64,000 nt of DNA from NCBI GenBank assembly GCA_022570795.1, contig JAKUDP010000003.1:372001-436000 (forward strand). The letters run 5' to 3'. Shown one piece after another: positions 8,080 through 18,816 of the stretch. The notes under the pieces are model-generated. The model was not told the DNA's origin. It was given only the letters and a program-made list of their open reading frames with translations, and did no database searches. Numbering within the stretch: the first letter of the stretch is position 1; every line of letters begins with the position of its first letter. This DNA comes from Sphaerulina vaccinii. Its lineage: Eukaryota > Ascomycota > Dothideomycetes > Mycosphaerellales > Mycosphaerellaceae. The position numbers and the translations under genes are program-made.

Positions 8080-9823
8080 ATGGGGAACGCGCAGAGCAAC
8101 GATGGCAATTCGGCCGCCTCGCCGGGTAGCCAGAGTGGGAGAGAGCATGGACAACAGCGGAGAAGTTCGATGCCTCGCGTGCAGAGGAGCGAAAGTCAGA
8201 GACAACACAAGCTCAAAGCTCGTCCCAACAATTCCTCACCTATCCCGCCGGAAACCAGCGAACAGCACGTCGAAGCCACCATCTCGGCCTCACCACACCG
8301 AGCACATGCCCACACGCGCGCACAGTCCATCACCAACTCGATCCCGATTCCAGCAGTAGGAGCTGAGGAGTCTCTCGCGCACAGCCAGCGATCGCATCTC
8401 TCGGCCATGGGGCAGGCCGATAGCAAGCCGTCCAGCACTCTGCCCATCCAGCACTCGTCACCACCGCGCAAATCGATAGCACCGTTGCCGCAGCAGGAAG
8501 AATCGACAGAATCGACAGAATCGACAGACGCTGCAGAGTCGCAGCCAGTCGCTGTACCGCCTCCCAATCACAATGTCGTGAATGATGTCCAAGACGACTA
8601 CATTCCTACTGGATACTCCGAGAGCCCGTATGGCCTCCCTCCTGCGAACTACAGTCGTCCGCCTAGATTGCCGCTACCTATCGAGGAGGAGGAGTACAGA
8701 CCAGGTTCTCCCATCATCACCCCGCAGGACATCTCTGCGATCAAGGACGATGATATCGAAGGTGGAGCTATACCGCGCATAGCTTCCGTGAGGAGCTCGA
8801 CCACTGTGGACGACGATGATGTGGGGGACAATGATGCCTTTGACACTTCAGGCCTCAATCACTTGCAGGTTAAGATACCTATCAAGTTGGCGTGGAATGG
8901 AGGTGGCGACAAGATCTTCGTCACAGGCACATTTTGCAACTGGGAGAAGAAGATCAAGCTGCCACGCAATAGGAATGGGAGTCCAGGTTTCTCGGCTAAC
9001 GTTCATTTGCCTCCTGGTACGCATCATGTCAAGTTCTTAGTAGATGGCGACATGGTCACGTCGCCCGACTTGCCAACCACTGTTGACTGGACGAACATCC
9101 TTGTCAACTATATCGAGGTCGTGGCGCCTCTGCCAGAGGAGACACAAACGCAGCCAGCCGAGCCGGCTAAGCCAATGCCCATACCTGGCGCGGCGATCAC
9201 GGCTGGTCAAGCGACGAGTACGGATGATGGTGCAGCAAAGCCGTCGGTGGAACAGGCACAGTCAACCGAGACAGCTGCCGATCTACCTGCCACTCTGCAA
9301 GCAACCGATGGCTCGACCGAGCACCCAGCCACTGGACCTGTTTCAATCTTGGAGACACCCACACCTCGACAGACAGCACCTCAACCAGTGCCAGAAACGA
9401 AATCAAAGCCAACGGCCGCACCTCCCAAGCAGAAAGTACCTCGTCACAAGTATACAAACAAGATTCCGCAGTTCCTGGTAGACCTTGACAATTACAACAA
9501 CCCAGAGGATGAGCGATACCAGCGCGCTCAGCGAGTAACGACGACTCTTCCACAGCCTCCGAGCCTGCCAATGTTCCTAAATAAGAGCATTTTGAATGGC
9601 GCCACACCACACAAGGACGATGCAAGTGTCTTGATCATGCCTAACCACACAGTGCTCAACCATCTGGCTACTAGCAGTATCAGAAGCGGTGTCCTGGCCA
9701 CGAGTGGCACCACAAGGTATAAGCGCAAGGTGTGTTAATCCATACCCAGCCTGGTAATCTGATGCTAACGTCATACAGTTCCTGACCACTATCATGTACA
9801 AACCGACCTCAGATGACGCCTAA
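8080..9823 (+). CDS. GAL83: SNF1/AMPK complex beta subunit (Gal83/Sip2-type), 564 aa
   Basis: There are two exons, 8080-9729 and 9779-9823. The intron (GTGTGT...CTAAC...ACAG, 49 nt) separates the last 14 residues (FLTTIMYKPTSDDA). The protein is the scaffold and targeting subunit of the energy-sensing SNF1 kinase and links the catalytic alpha and gamma subunits. N-terminal MGNAQSND fits N-myristoylation, so membrane tethering is likely. A long disordered region follows, with an in-frame EST triplet repeat near residue 143. The AMPK1 carbohydrate-binding module spans about 263-345 (KLAWNGGGDKIFVTGTFCNW, HVKFLVDGDM). The C-terminal ASC domain starts near IPQFLVDLDNYNN (about 457) and ends TTIMYKPT, the hallmark that packs on the kinase. 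It is longer than the yeast proteins because of the disordered N-terminus. Identification is firm; the Gal83 versus Sip2 distinction does not apply in filamentous fungi. Confidence 0.95.
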
Positions 9824-10608
9824 GTTGCCAATTGGCACGAATCTGACCACGACAGCGGCAACATGCTCGCAATGCAATATTGGGCTGGCATTCTGCTTAC
9901 CGTGCTTTACTGAACAAGGCACTTTTCACACTTTCCTCACACCGTTGGCGCGCAAGAGTTGACGCCAGCGCTACATGCGAAGGAACAAAAGACGACACTT
10001 ATGGCGTTTATGGGAGATGAACTTTCTTGTCACTTTATAGGGTTTGATGGGAAGATACGAGCCAGCGGGTCTTGTGGACCACAGGGGAAATAGAGAGGTG
10101 CATGGCAATGGCGCTGGGTGGTCATGATGCGCTTCTTTCGACGCGATAGATACCGATACTCCCTATAGCGATTGGAATTGATGAGTGTGGATTGGAGACA
10201 TATACGTGATTAGTGGTTTCTTTTCGAGTGCTTGAAACGCGGCTTCTTTGGGTCGTCTTCGGCAGATGGCAAGAGTTGTTCTTCTCGCACCTTCACACAT
10301 TCTTCACCATTCCACAACATATCCAAATCATCGTCTTCGTGTTTATAGATAAACATGGTTAATGTGGATGACTTGGGAAGGCACGATACAGACGCGACTG
10401 CAAAATGGCTGGGAAGGAACGCTCCCTCGCCAAAACGCTTCGATGGCGAAGTCTGACCTCATCTCATCTGCCGCATCATCCCAACACATCCTCATCACAT
10501 CGCCTACGAGAGGACAGGGCGCTTCAGCAGCATTGATTCAGGTCAAGTATACAGTCCTCGCTACCTTACACTTCTTCCTACTTCTTCCCTACCACGGCAG
10601 TGCTCGCA
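9824..10608. other. Intergenic between SNF1 beta and GH31 genes
   Basis: This includes the 3' flank of the SNF1 beta gene and the promoter/5' UTR of the glycosidase. Pyrimidine-rich sequence (ACACTTCTTCCTACTTC) precedes the GH31 start by about 40 bp, as is common in fungal leaders. No other gene is seen. Confidence 0.4.
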
Positions 10609-13150
10609 ATGGATGGGTATCAGTTCCCGTGCGATCCGATTACCAACCCAGACTCTACCATCACTGGCCCAAACTACCGGTTCACTGTCATGAATGACAA
10701 GATCTTAAGATATGAGTGGGCCGAAGATAACGAGTTCGAAGATCGAGCATCGACCTTTGCGCTGTTCCGCAAATTTGACAAGCCTGACTTTCGCGTCGAC
10801 GAGAAGGAGGATCTGCTTGAAATCATAACACCTTCCTACCATCTGACTTATAATAAGCAGGAGTTTGCGTCTAATGGCTTGCTGGTGCAGTTCACGGCCA
10901 AGTTGACGGACTGGGGCGCTGAGTGGCGGTATGGGCAAGCACCGCCTGATAACCTGGGTGGCACTGCGAGAACACTTGATGGCGTGGATGGTAGATGTGA
11001 CATGGGCACCGGAATTCTATCGCGAGCTGGATTCTCGGTCCTGGACGACTCTCACAGCATGTTATTTGACGGCAAAGGATTCGTGACGCCTCGGCGGCCA
11101 GGCAAACGAGTCGATGGCTATCTCTTCGCCTATGGTATGGACTTCAAGGGCGCCATGGACTCTTTCTATGCCATTTCAGGACATCAGCCTACAATTCCAC
11201 GTTGGAGTTTAGGCAACTGGTGGAGTAGATTCTATGCCTACGACCACACAGGGTATCTGGCTCTCATGGACAAGTTCAAGGAGTACAGAATACCCATGTC
11301 AGTGGCAGTGATCGACATGGACTGGCATTGGAGAAAGGAAGACTTTGTGCCACACACAGGATGGACTGGCTATACGTGGAATACGAAACTGTTTCCAGAT
11401 CCGAAGGCCTTTGTGAGTAAAAGCAGTAGATAGAAGGCATGCGCTCGCTTCAATGTCTCACCAAGATAGCATTCACTCGGATGCTGGGCTTGAGGACAGA
11501 CATTCGTTGAAACAACCTGCTTTTCCAGAGATCTTTGCTAACCATTCTACCTACTACTTTCAGGCACAAGAACTGTACGACAGAGGGCTCAAAATCACAC
11601 TCAACGACCACCCTCATACCGGAGTGCATAAACACGAGGAGGTATACCAAGAACTAGCTCAACGACTGGACCACGATGTCACGCACGAAAAGCCTATCCC
11701 ATTTGACCCAACCTCGCCTCGCTTCATGCAAGCTTTCTTCGATCTGGTCCATCGCAAGCTGGAAGATATCGGATGCGACTTCTGGTGGATCGACTGGCAG
11801 CAGGGCACGGAAGCAGGGACAACGGGCTTCGATCCGTTATGGCTACTGAACCACTTCCAGTTTCTTGACACTGAGAAGACCAGACCAGAGTCGCTTCCGC
11901 TGATCTTCTCAAGATATGCTGGTCCAGGCAGTCATAGGTATCCCGTTGGCTTCTCAGGCGACTCATTCGCGACGTGGGCCTCTCTCCAATTCCAGCCGGA
12001 GTTCACTGCAACTGCTTCGAACATCGGGTTCGGGTGGTGGTCTCACGATATCGGAGGCCACCTACCTGGCGAGCGTGATGATGAGTGTACTGCAAGATGG
12101 ATACAGTACGCCGTCTTCTCTCCAGTATTACGTCTTCACTCAAGCGACAGTCTTTGGAACTCTAAGGAGCCCTGGCTGTACAGAGACGAATGCATGCTCG
12201 CGATGCGAAGTGCGCTACAAGTCCGTCACCGCCTTGTGCCCTACATCTACTCGATCGGCGCTCCAGATCACTCGCCACTGCCGTTGGTCCAGCCCATGTA
12301 CTGGGAGTTCCCCACACGCGACGTGGCATACTCGTATCCAAACCAGTATTACTTCGGTCCTTCACTTGTGGTCTCGCCCATCGTGAGTCCGCGAGACACA
12401 AGAACCAATCTCGCCAGGACTAAGGTTTGGGTGCCTCCAAGACGGCATGTGGACATCTTCACTGGGTTTGTGTACGATGGTGATCGCGAGATCGATATGT
12501 ACAGATCGCTGCAAAGCGTGCCTGTACTGGCACCTGAAGGATCAATCATTCCACTGGACCGAGACGCCGCACCTACAAACGGCTGCAAGAACCCAGATGC
12601 CTTCGAAGTGATAGTTGTCGTGGGCAAGGACGGCGACTTTGAGATCATCGAGAGTACTCAGGATGATCGCGAGGGCGGTGATTCACCTGTTAGACAGCGC
12701 TTTCTGAACATCATGTACGCTCAGAAAAAAGGCCAGCTGTTGTTCAATAGCGGAGTTGGTAAAGCTTGGACTTTCCGATTCGTCTCTACGCACATCGAAC
12801 CTTCGTCGATCAAAGTCAAGGCTGAAGGAACAGATACAGAGGTACCTTACACAATTGGACATTCCAAGAATGGCCTAGACATGGTAGTGGAGCTGAAGCC
12901 CGAAGCGAGCAGCAGAGTGGTCATTGAGGTTGGACCCAACCCTCAGCTGACAGTCCACAACCACGCTGAGACCATCAGCAAGCTGCTACGTGACTACCAG
13001 ACTGGCATTCATATCAAGGACAAGATCTGGAACATTGTCAAAGCGAACAAGCCAACGACAGTCAAAATTGGTTCACTCATGAGTCTTGGCCTTGAAGAAG
13101 CTTTCATCGGACCTATCTTGGAGCTCCTACTGGCAGATAGCCGCAAGTGA
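10609..13150 (+). CDS. GH31 family glycosidase (alpha-glucosidase/alpha-xylosidase-like), 796 aa
   Basis: There are two exons, 10609-11412 and 11564-13150, joined by a 151-nt intron (GTGAGT...GCTAAC...TTTCAG) in phase 0. The joined reading DPKAF/AQELYDRGLK is what the family needs. GH31 enzymes retain configuration while cleaving alpha-linked sugars. Visible features: substrate-shaping VIDMDWH near 235, the nucleophile Asp in FWWIDWQQG (about residue 345), and the acid/base Asp in YPVGFSGDSFATW (about residue 401), followed by GGH. A beta-sandwich C-terminal part follows. There is no signal peptide at MDGYQFPCD, so an intracellular enzyme is expected, unlike secreted starch-degrading relatives. 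The DWxxG form of the nucleophile motif belongs to a clade distinct from classical maltases, so the substrate is uncertain. Confidence 0.9.
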
Positions 13151-13255
13151 AACGTTCCTATCCTGCTGTAAACGAATGAAATGCTGAAGAACAATGATTA
13201 CATAAACGCTCCATAAATCTATGAATACAAGCACGCTAATGCTCGCGACTCCTTC

Positions 13256-16200
13256 TTATAGCTCTCGAGAGTACACTGGTATGACCGTAGTCCGCTTCAC
13301 ACAAGTCTCTGTCGAGAGAGATGTACTCTTCTTGCTCGTTACTGTTCCAGATGGCAGTGGCGTAACAGTCATAGTGACCTGCCCGGAGACTGAACTACTA
13401 GCAGCGCAAGACGGCTGTGGTAGATTATATACCCCCACGTTATTGCAGACCATAGTTCCGAAATCTATGCATTCTGCTCACGCAAAGTTAGCATTCTATC
13501 TGACTGAATCGGTGGAAGAGGTGTACTTACCTTGACATGATACCGGAGGGCATCGCTGGCTAACACAAGTCGCCACTCTAGTCAAATAAGCTGTATTGCT
13601 ACAGATGCACTTAACGTCGCCCATAGCGCAGCCGCCGAGGTCTTCGACGCATGCTTGTGCGCAAGTCGGAACTTGTGATACTGTAGGGATATATGTCGAA
13701 GAAGATGTTGCTGCTTGAGTTGACGAGCTACTTCCGGAAGTAGTAGAAGCGGCGCAAGAAGGCTGTGGTAGACTATAAACTCCCACATTATTGCAAACAG
13801 TGGTTCCGAAATCTATGCATTCTGTTCTCAATTTAGCATTTAGCCAACTAGAAGTTAGGCAGTCCACTTACGTTGACATGGTGTTGGAGGACACCGCTGG
13901 CTCACACAGGCGGCTACTCTAGTTAGATAAGCTGTGTTGCTGCAGATACACTTGACGTCGCCCATAGCGCAACCGCCAAGGTCGTCGACACATCCTTGTG
14001 CGCAAATCGGAACTTGTGATACTGTAGGGATGTATGTCGAGGAAGTTGATGAGCTTGCGGTGGGAGATGCTGGTAGTAACGCTGTTGAGCTCTGCACACT
14101 ACTCGAGAGAGAAGTGCTAGATTGTGGCGTGGGATAGCCGGATGGGCTGGCAAGTGCAGCACTCGAGCTGGGGATGGGCAAAGGCGAGCTTGTCGAAAAT
14201 GATAGCGAGGCTGAGCTGGATGCTGAAACGGCTAAGCTGGTTGATGTGACGACTGCAGCTGACGACGAAAGGGAGGTGGACGTTGTGACAACCACCGGTG
14301 GGAGACTTGTTGATGTGGGGAGGACAGAGCTAGAGGCGAGTGCACTGCTGCTACTGACACCGGCGACTGGGCGTATACGAATGGCAGCGAGGTCCGATGT
14401 GCCAGGAGCGAAGTCGATCGGCTGCCCAGCGTATGCAGTCTTGAGGTTGCAGAAGCCGTATCCAGAAGGGGCTCCTTCAAATGTAAAGGCTGAACACCCA
14501 TCTGTGGTGTCACAGATAGTGAAACAGTCCATATATCCGTTGGTTGCATATACCGGGGCGAGATCTTGGCCGTAGATATCAGATCCGCAGCGTACTGTCC
14601 AACCAGAACCGTCAAGAGCTGTAAAGTCATCGCTTGCATAAGGACATGCCGTTGCCGAAGCACTGCTCACTGTTGATGAGGTGGAAGTTCCGACGATGCT
14701 AGAGCTAGCTGAGCTGCTGAGTACTGTTGTGGAGAAAGGTGGCGATAGTGAAGAGCTTGAAGACGAAGCTATCACGCTTGAAGAGACTGATGGCGATGAT
14801 GTTGTCGTCGTCGTTGTGACTGTCGTGCTGAACAAGAGATTGCTGCTGCTGCTTGGAACGCTGCTCGAAACGCTGCTGGAAATGCTGCTTGAACTGCTGC
14901 TCCTTGATGCTACCAATGATGACGAGGATGGAGAAGACAAAGTCGAGGTGGTTGTTGTCGTCGTTGTGACTGTAGTGCTGAACACTGGAAGGATGCTCGA
15001 ACTCGTAATTGTCGTGCTGAAGGCTTGGCTGCTTGAAATGCTGCTTGAACTGGGGCTCGGCGATAGTGGCAGCGAGGACGACGTTGAGGTAGTCGTTGTC
15101 GTCGTCGTTGTGATTGTAGTGCTGAATACTGGGTTGCTGCTCGAACTCGTACGTGTGGTACTAAATATTGGGCTGCTAGAGATGCTCGAAGATGGAGGCA
15201 ACGATGACGATGACGAGGAGGAAGAGGCCGAAGTCGAAGTAGTTGTAGTCGTAGTCGTGACTGTTGTGCTGAATCCCGGAATGCTACTCGACATAGACGT
15301 GATTGTCGTGCTGAAGACTGGAGCGCTGCTCGAGCTTGAAGTGACTGTTGTGCTGAATACCGGGCTGCTGCTCGAACTGCTCGAAGTTGTGGTCGTGGTG
15401 AAGAACGGGAACGGCAGTGGCACATCGGGCTGTTGAATGCTACTCGAACTAGATGTTCTTGTAGTGCTAAAGATTGGGCTACTCGAGCTGCTCGACGTAA
15501 TTGTCGTGCTGAGAATCGGTATGCTGCTGGAACTGCTAGACGTGACTGTCGTGCTAAAGCCAAGACTGGAACTTGAACTGCTTGATGTAACTGTCGTACT
15601 GAAGAATACAATGCTGCTCGAGCTAGAAGACGTGATAGTTGTGCTGAATATCGGGCTGCTGCTTGATGTCGTGGTCGTGGTTGTCGTGACGACTATTGGT
15701 ATTCTGTAAGCCGCCACCGTTGAAGTGCCCGAGAATAGGGGCCCGGTTCCAGCATAATTCTGTTTGAAATAGCAGGTCGTACCCCCGAACGAAAAGCCAT
15801 CACAGTTCGCCGTGCTATCACAAAGGGCGAAACATTGTTGGTAGGTAGTCACCGTTCTGGACCCGACACCTTGGCCGTAGATATCGGAACCGCAGCGGAC
15901 TGCCCACTGTACACCATTGATAGTATACGTCCCGTTTGCTGCTGGACAATCCGGAGGCACGGGACTTGGTGAACTGGCCGGAACCACTAAGCTTGATGAC
16001 GACGTCGAAGAGATCGACAAGGTCGAAGAGGTGGCCACAATCGAAGAGACCGACGATGAGCTGCTGCTTATCGCGCATGGATATCCAGCTAACCACTCTG
16101 GCCTGATAACGGAAACAGCACCTGTGTCCGAGCTGCCAAGAGGTTGAATCTGCCTTGTCGTGAATGACTTGAAATAGCAAGTTCCTCCTGCTATCGAGGG

Positions 16201-17453
16201 AACGAAAGTTAAGCCATAGCATGGGGTGGTGTCACCAGCAGTTGTCCGGGCGAAGTTATTCGTTGTGCACAGATTCATGCAATTTGTGTAGCTGCTACCC
16301 TGATTATTCAGTGTACCCAGATTGGCTCCTGCGATACTCCTCTGGCAAGCAACATAATATGGCTGACCATTAGCGTCGAGTATAGTAGTACCGTTGTCGC
16401 TAGAACATGTGCCTGCTGCTTGTGTGCCTGAAGCAGAACTACTAATGCTGGTATAACAGGAGCCAGGAACTGGTGATGCAGATGAAGGCGGAGGTGTGGA
16501 ACCAGGTGTAGGAGTAACTGTGTTGCTGGGCCCGGTAGCTGGGGTTGTATCGTTCCCTGGTTGATAAGGCCCCAATCTCAAAACAGACACAAGCCTATTT
16601 GCTATCGCAGTATTAGGTGTGAAATGAGCGGTGCCGTTTCCTGGGTTGTTGCTCTTGAGATAGCAGTATCCAGGACAGTTCCCATTGTTGAATTCTTTGT
16701 AAGTATAGCCTATACAGCCGCTTGCTGTGTCGCATGTGGTCAAGCATGATGCGTAATTTGTTATGCCAGCAACGACTGTCAGGAGTGAACCATCCGTATC
16801 GATGTCGCATTGTACGTAGTATTGCACGCCATTCGTAGACGTAATCGGAGACGGACGTGCAGCGCAATCATTTGTCGCGGTAGCTGCAGCACTCGAGGAG
16901 ACCGTAGTGGTAGAGTTCGGAGGGACTGGATAAGGTCGAAGACCGGATATACGTCCTGCATCGCTCTGACCAACTCCAGCGAAATTGACAGGTTGAGCGC
17001 ACGTCAACTGCTTGAGGTAACATGTTCCAACCGCATCAGGATAGCCAGAGCTATTGTAAGTGCTGACGCGGTATGTGAATGCCGAGCAATTGGCACGGGT
17101 TTCGCAAAGACCTAGGCAGTCCATGAAACCAGTGGTTTGATATTGGTTGGGCGGTGGCTCAATGCCGGTCCCCGTGGTGTCCTATGCGCGTCAGTAAATG
17201 CTTGACGAGTGGTATCAATAGCACGTACCGAGCCACATTCTATAGTATAGTTCACCGACCCAGGTAGATTGTTGTTGCTGTTCAGTTGATAGCCCACGCC
17301 TGGCCACGCGCATGCGAGACGAGACAGCGTCGACGTGGATGCAGAGGTTGTTGACGTTGGACTTGGGGTGGCTGACGAAGTTGTGATAACTTGGGCGGCG
17401 ACATGCTGACCGGCGAAGCAGAGAAGGCCCCAGAACACCCATAGCCGTGCCAT
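13256..17453 (-). CDS. Large secreted surface protein: five PAN/apple-like modules, Ser/Thr stalk, two CFEM modules, 1347 aa
   Basis: There are four exons: 17453-17229, 17181-13872, 13821-13531 and 13473-13256. The introns are 47, 50 and 57 nt and all phases agree. A signal peptide (MARLWVFWGLLCFAGQHVAA) precedes Ser/Thr-rich sequence. At least five repeats of a PAN/apple-like Cys module follow, with motifs such as VRCGSDIYGQ, C--CD-T--C--F-F and CYFK. Between modules 4 and 5 lies a roughly 330-residue Ser/Thr stalk built from FSTTxTSSSSSS-like units, expected to be heavily O-glycosylated. Each of exons 2 and 3 ends in an 8-Cys CFEM-like module (VPxCAQxCVxDLGGCAMGD...CIC...CVSQRC), and exon 4 encodes a Ser/Thr tail. 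No clear GPI signal ends the protein. Cell-wall adhesion or extracellular binding is likely. CFEM proteins can bind haem or iron, but the ligand-binding Asp needs checking. Confidence 0.85.
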
Positions 17454-18816
17454 GTTCTCTTGATCAGTAGTTCCGAAGCTCAGCGCTGAGGTTTGGAGCA
17501 CAAGCACGAGAGCAACTTTGAGATCACTCCCAAGGTTCTGTTTGCAAATCGGTGTGCCGCATTCCTCTGATTTCTCGCAACCGAATATCGGGTATGAACG
17601 CGGGACGTTGGTATGTGGACTTACCTTCTTGCCCTTGCTTCGGTATACAAATGGATCTTGGCCTCAATTGCTCGGCTGCTATGCCGATGAGACATCTTGC
17701 CATACTTGGCCTGTGATATCGGACCTCATCTGTCTACTGGCGTTGAATGTGGTTCGAGATCACAATGCTTCAGAAGTTGCTATGTGGGAGCATTTGTAGG
17801 TCCAGTCATGACATGGTCTGCGAAGTACGGGCGATGTGCCAAGAAGCCGCGCCTGGCATCTGTGAAGATGCCCCATTGCGAGGTCGAGACCACGATACGG
17901 CTCGGCGTCTCATTGCCTGGGTGACCAGATGAGAATCATCCGGACATCGACTGCATAGGGTGTATCGTGAACCGCACTCTCTTGGCTGATGCTGTGACAT
18001 CGGGATACATAGTCGGATCTTTACATCACCGTCTGGCTTGATCAGATGCCGGAGTCTCATCGCTTCAGTCTGCTCTTTCTGACATCAGGACGCGTCTATC
18101 ATGGCGCGTCTTGGTTCCTGGAAAGTTGTTGCACGCGGTGTGCCAGGGATGAAGTCGTCCACCGCTTTCGTGCAGACGAAGAGGTTGTCGAGGGGAAGTG
18201 CGAAGGAGGCTCAGTTCCAAGCTTGATGATAGTGCACGAGATGGTTGACCGGGGTGTAAGCTATTATGTGAAGGTGTTGCCATCCTCTTTGAGCACGGAC
18301 GGCAGGCGTCTGGCAACCAATGCTCGACGCCTGATGAAAAGCCGATCCTGGACTGCATCTCTGATGATATCATGCTGTGAAGGGACCACTGATGATATGT
18401 GCGTCCATTTCATGCATCCTGCTGTTGGCGGCGAAGGATTCGAGCAGAGAGGCAGGACTGTCCTTGTTCGGGCCAGGGCATGATCTACAGTGCTTTCGAA
18501 ACCTTCCTGCACAGTGGCAGTGGCTCACAGTTCACAGGCCATTCCACGAGGCAGCATGTCATACCAGACGTAACCAGCATGCCAATATTGGCAAGCAAAT
18601 AGAGTGCCACAAGCATTGATGCCGAGAAGTGGTGATCCTTGGCTGCGCAGACAGCGTTGCATTGCAGACCCACAGGATTGCCTCTGAGCTGCCTGATTCA
18701 GTTAGAATGGTTGCTTCGCTACGACAATCTGCATGACGTGCGGATCTTACAAACAGTGAGAGACCACTTTCTTCTCCGTTCGATCTTCTTGTGTTCAGAA
18801 AACCACAGCACTCACG
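17454..18816. other. 1.36-kb spacer, no secure gene
   Basis: This contains both promoters for the divergent PAN/CFEM (minus) and S28 peptidase (plus) genes. Medium frames occur on both strands (for example 18046-18483 plus and 18512-18264 minus) but overlap one another and lack family features. A minus-strand frame at 18673-18485 has a hydrophobic start (MLVALYLLANIGMLVTSG) followed by four Cys in 25 residues. It could be a tiny secreted protein but is unsupported otherwise. Confidence 0.3.

Noticed and set aside
8196..9625. Several antisense and off-frame ORFs over the SNF1 beta gene
   Set aside because: They overlap a clearly identified domain protein and have no features of their own.
11453..11563. 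In-frame start at 11453 that would give a separate 565-aa protein
   Set aside because: This lies inside the 151-nt intron of the GH31 gene; family residues begin only after the acceptor at 11563.
14681..15709. Long plus-strand open frames rich in Val and Leu
   Set aside because: They are the exact antisense of the Ser/Thr-rich stalk repeat of the PAN/CFEM gene; the open frame is a by-product of the repeat.
18485..18673. Tiny Cys-containing frame with a hydrophobic start on the minus strand
   Set aside because: The hydrophobic segment is plausible as a signal peptide, but length, lack of context and an overlapping plus frame make it too weak to call.
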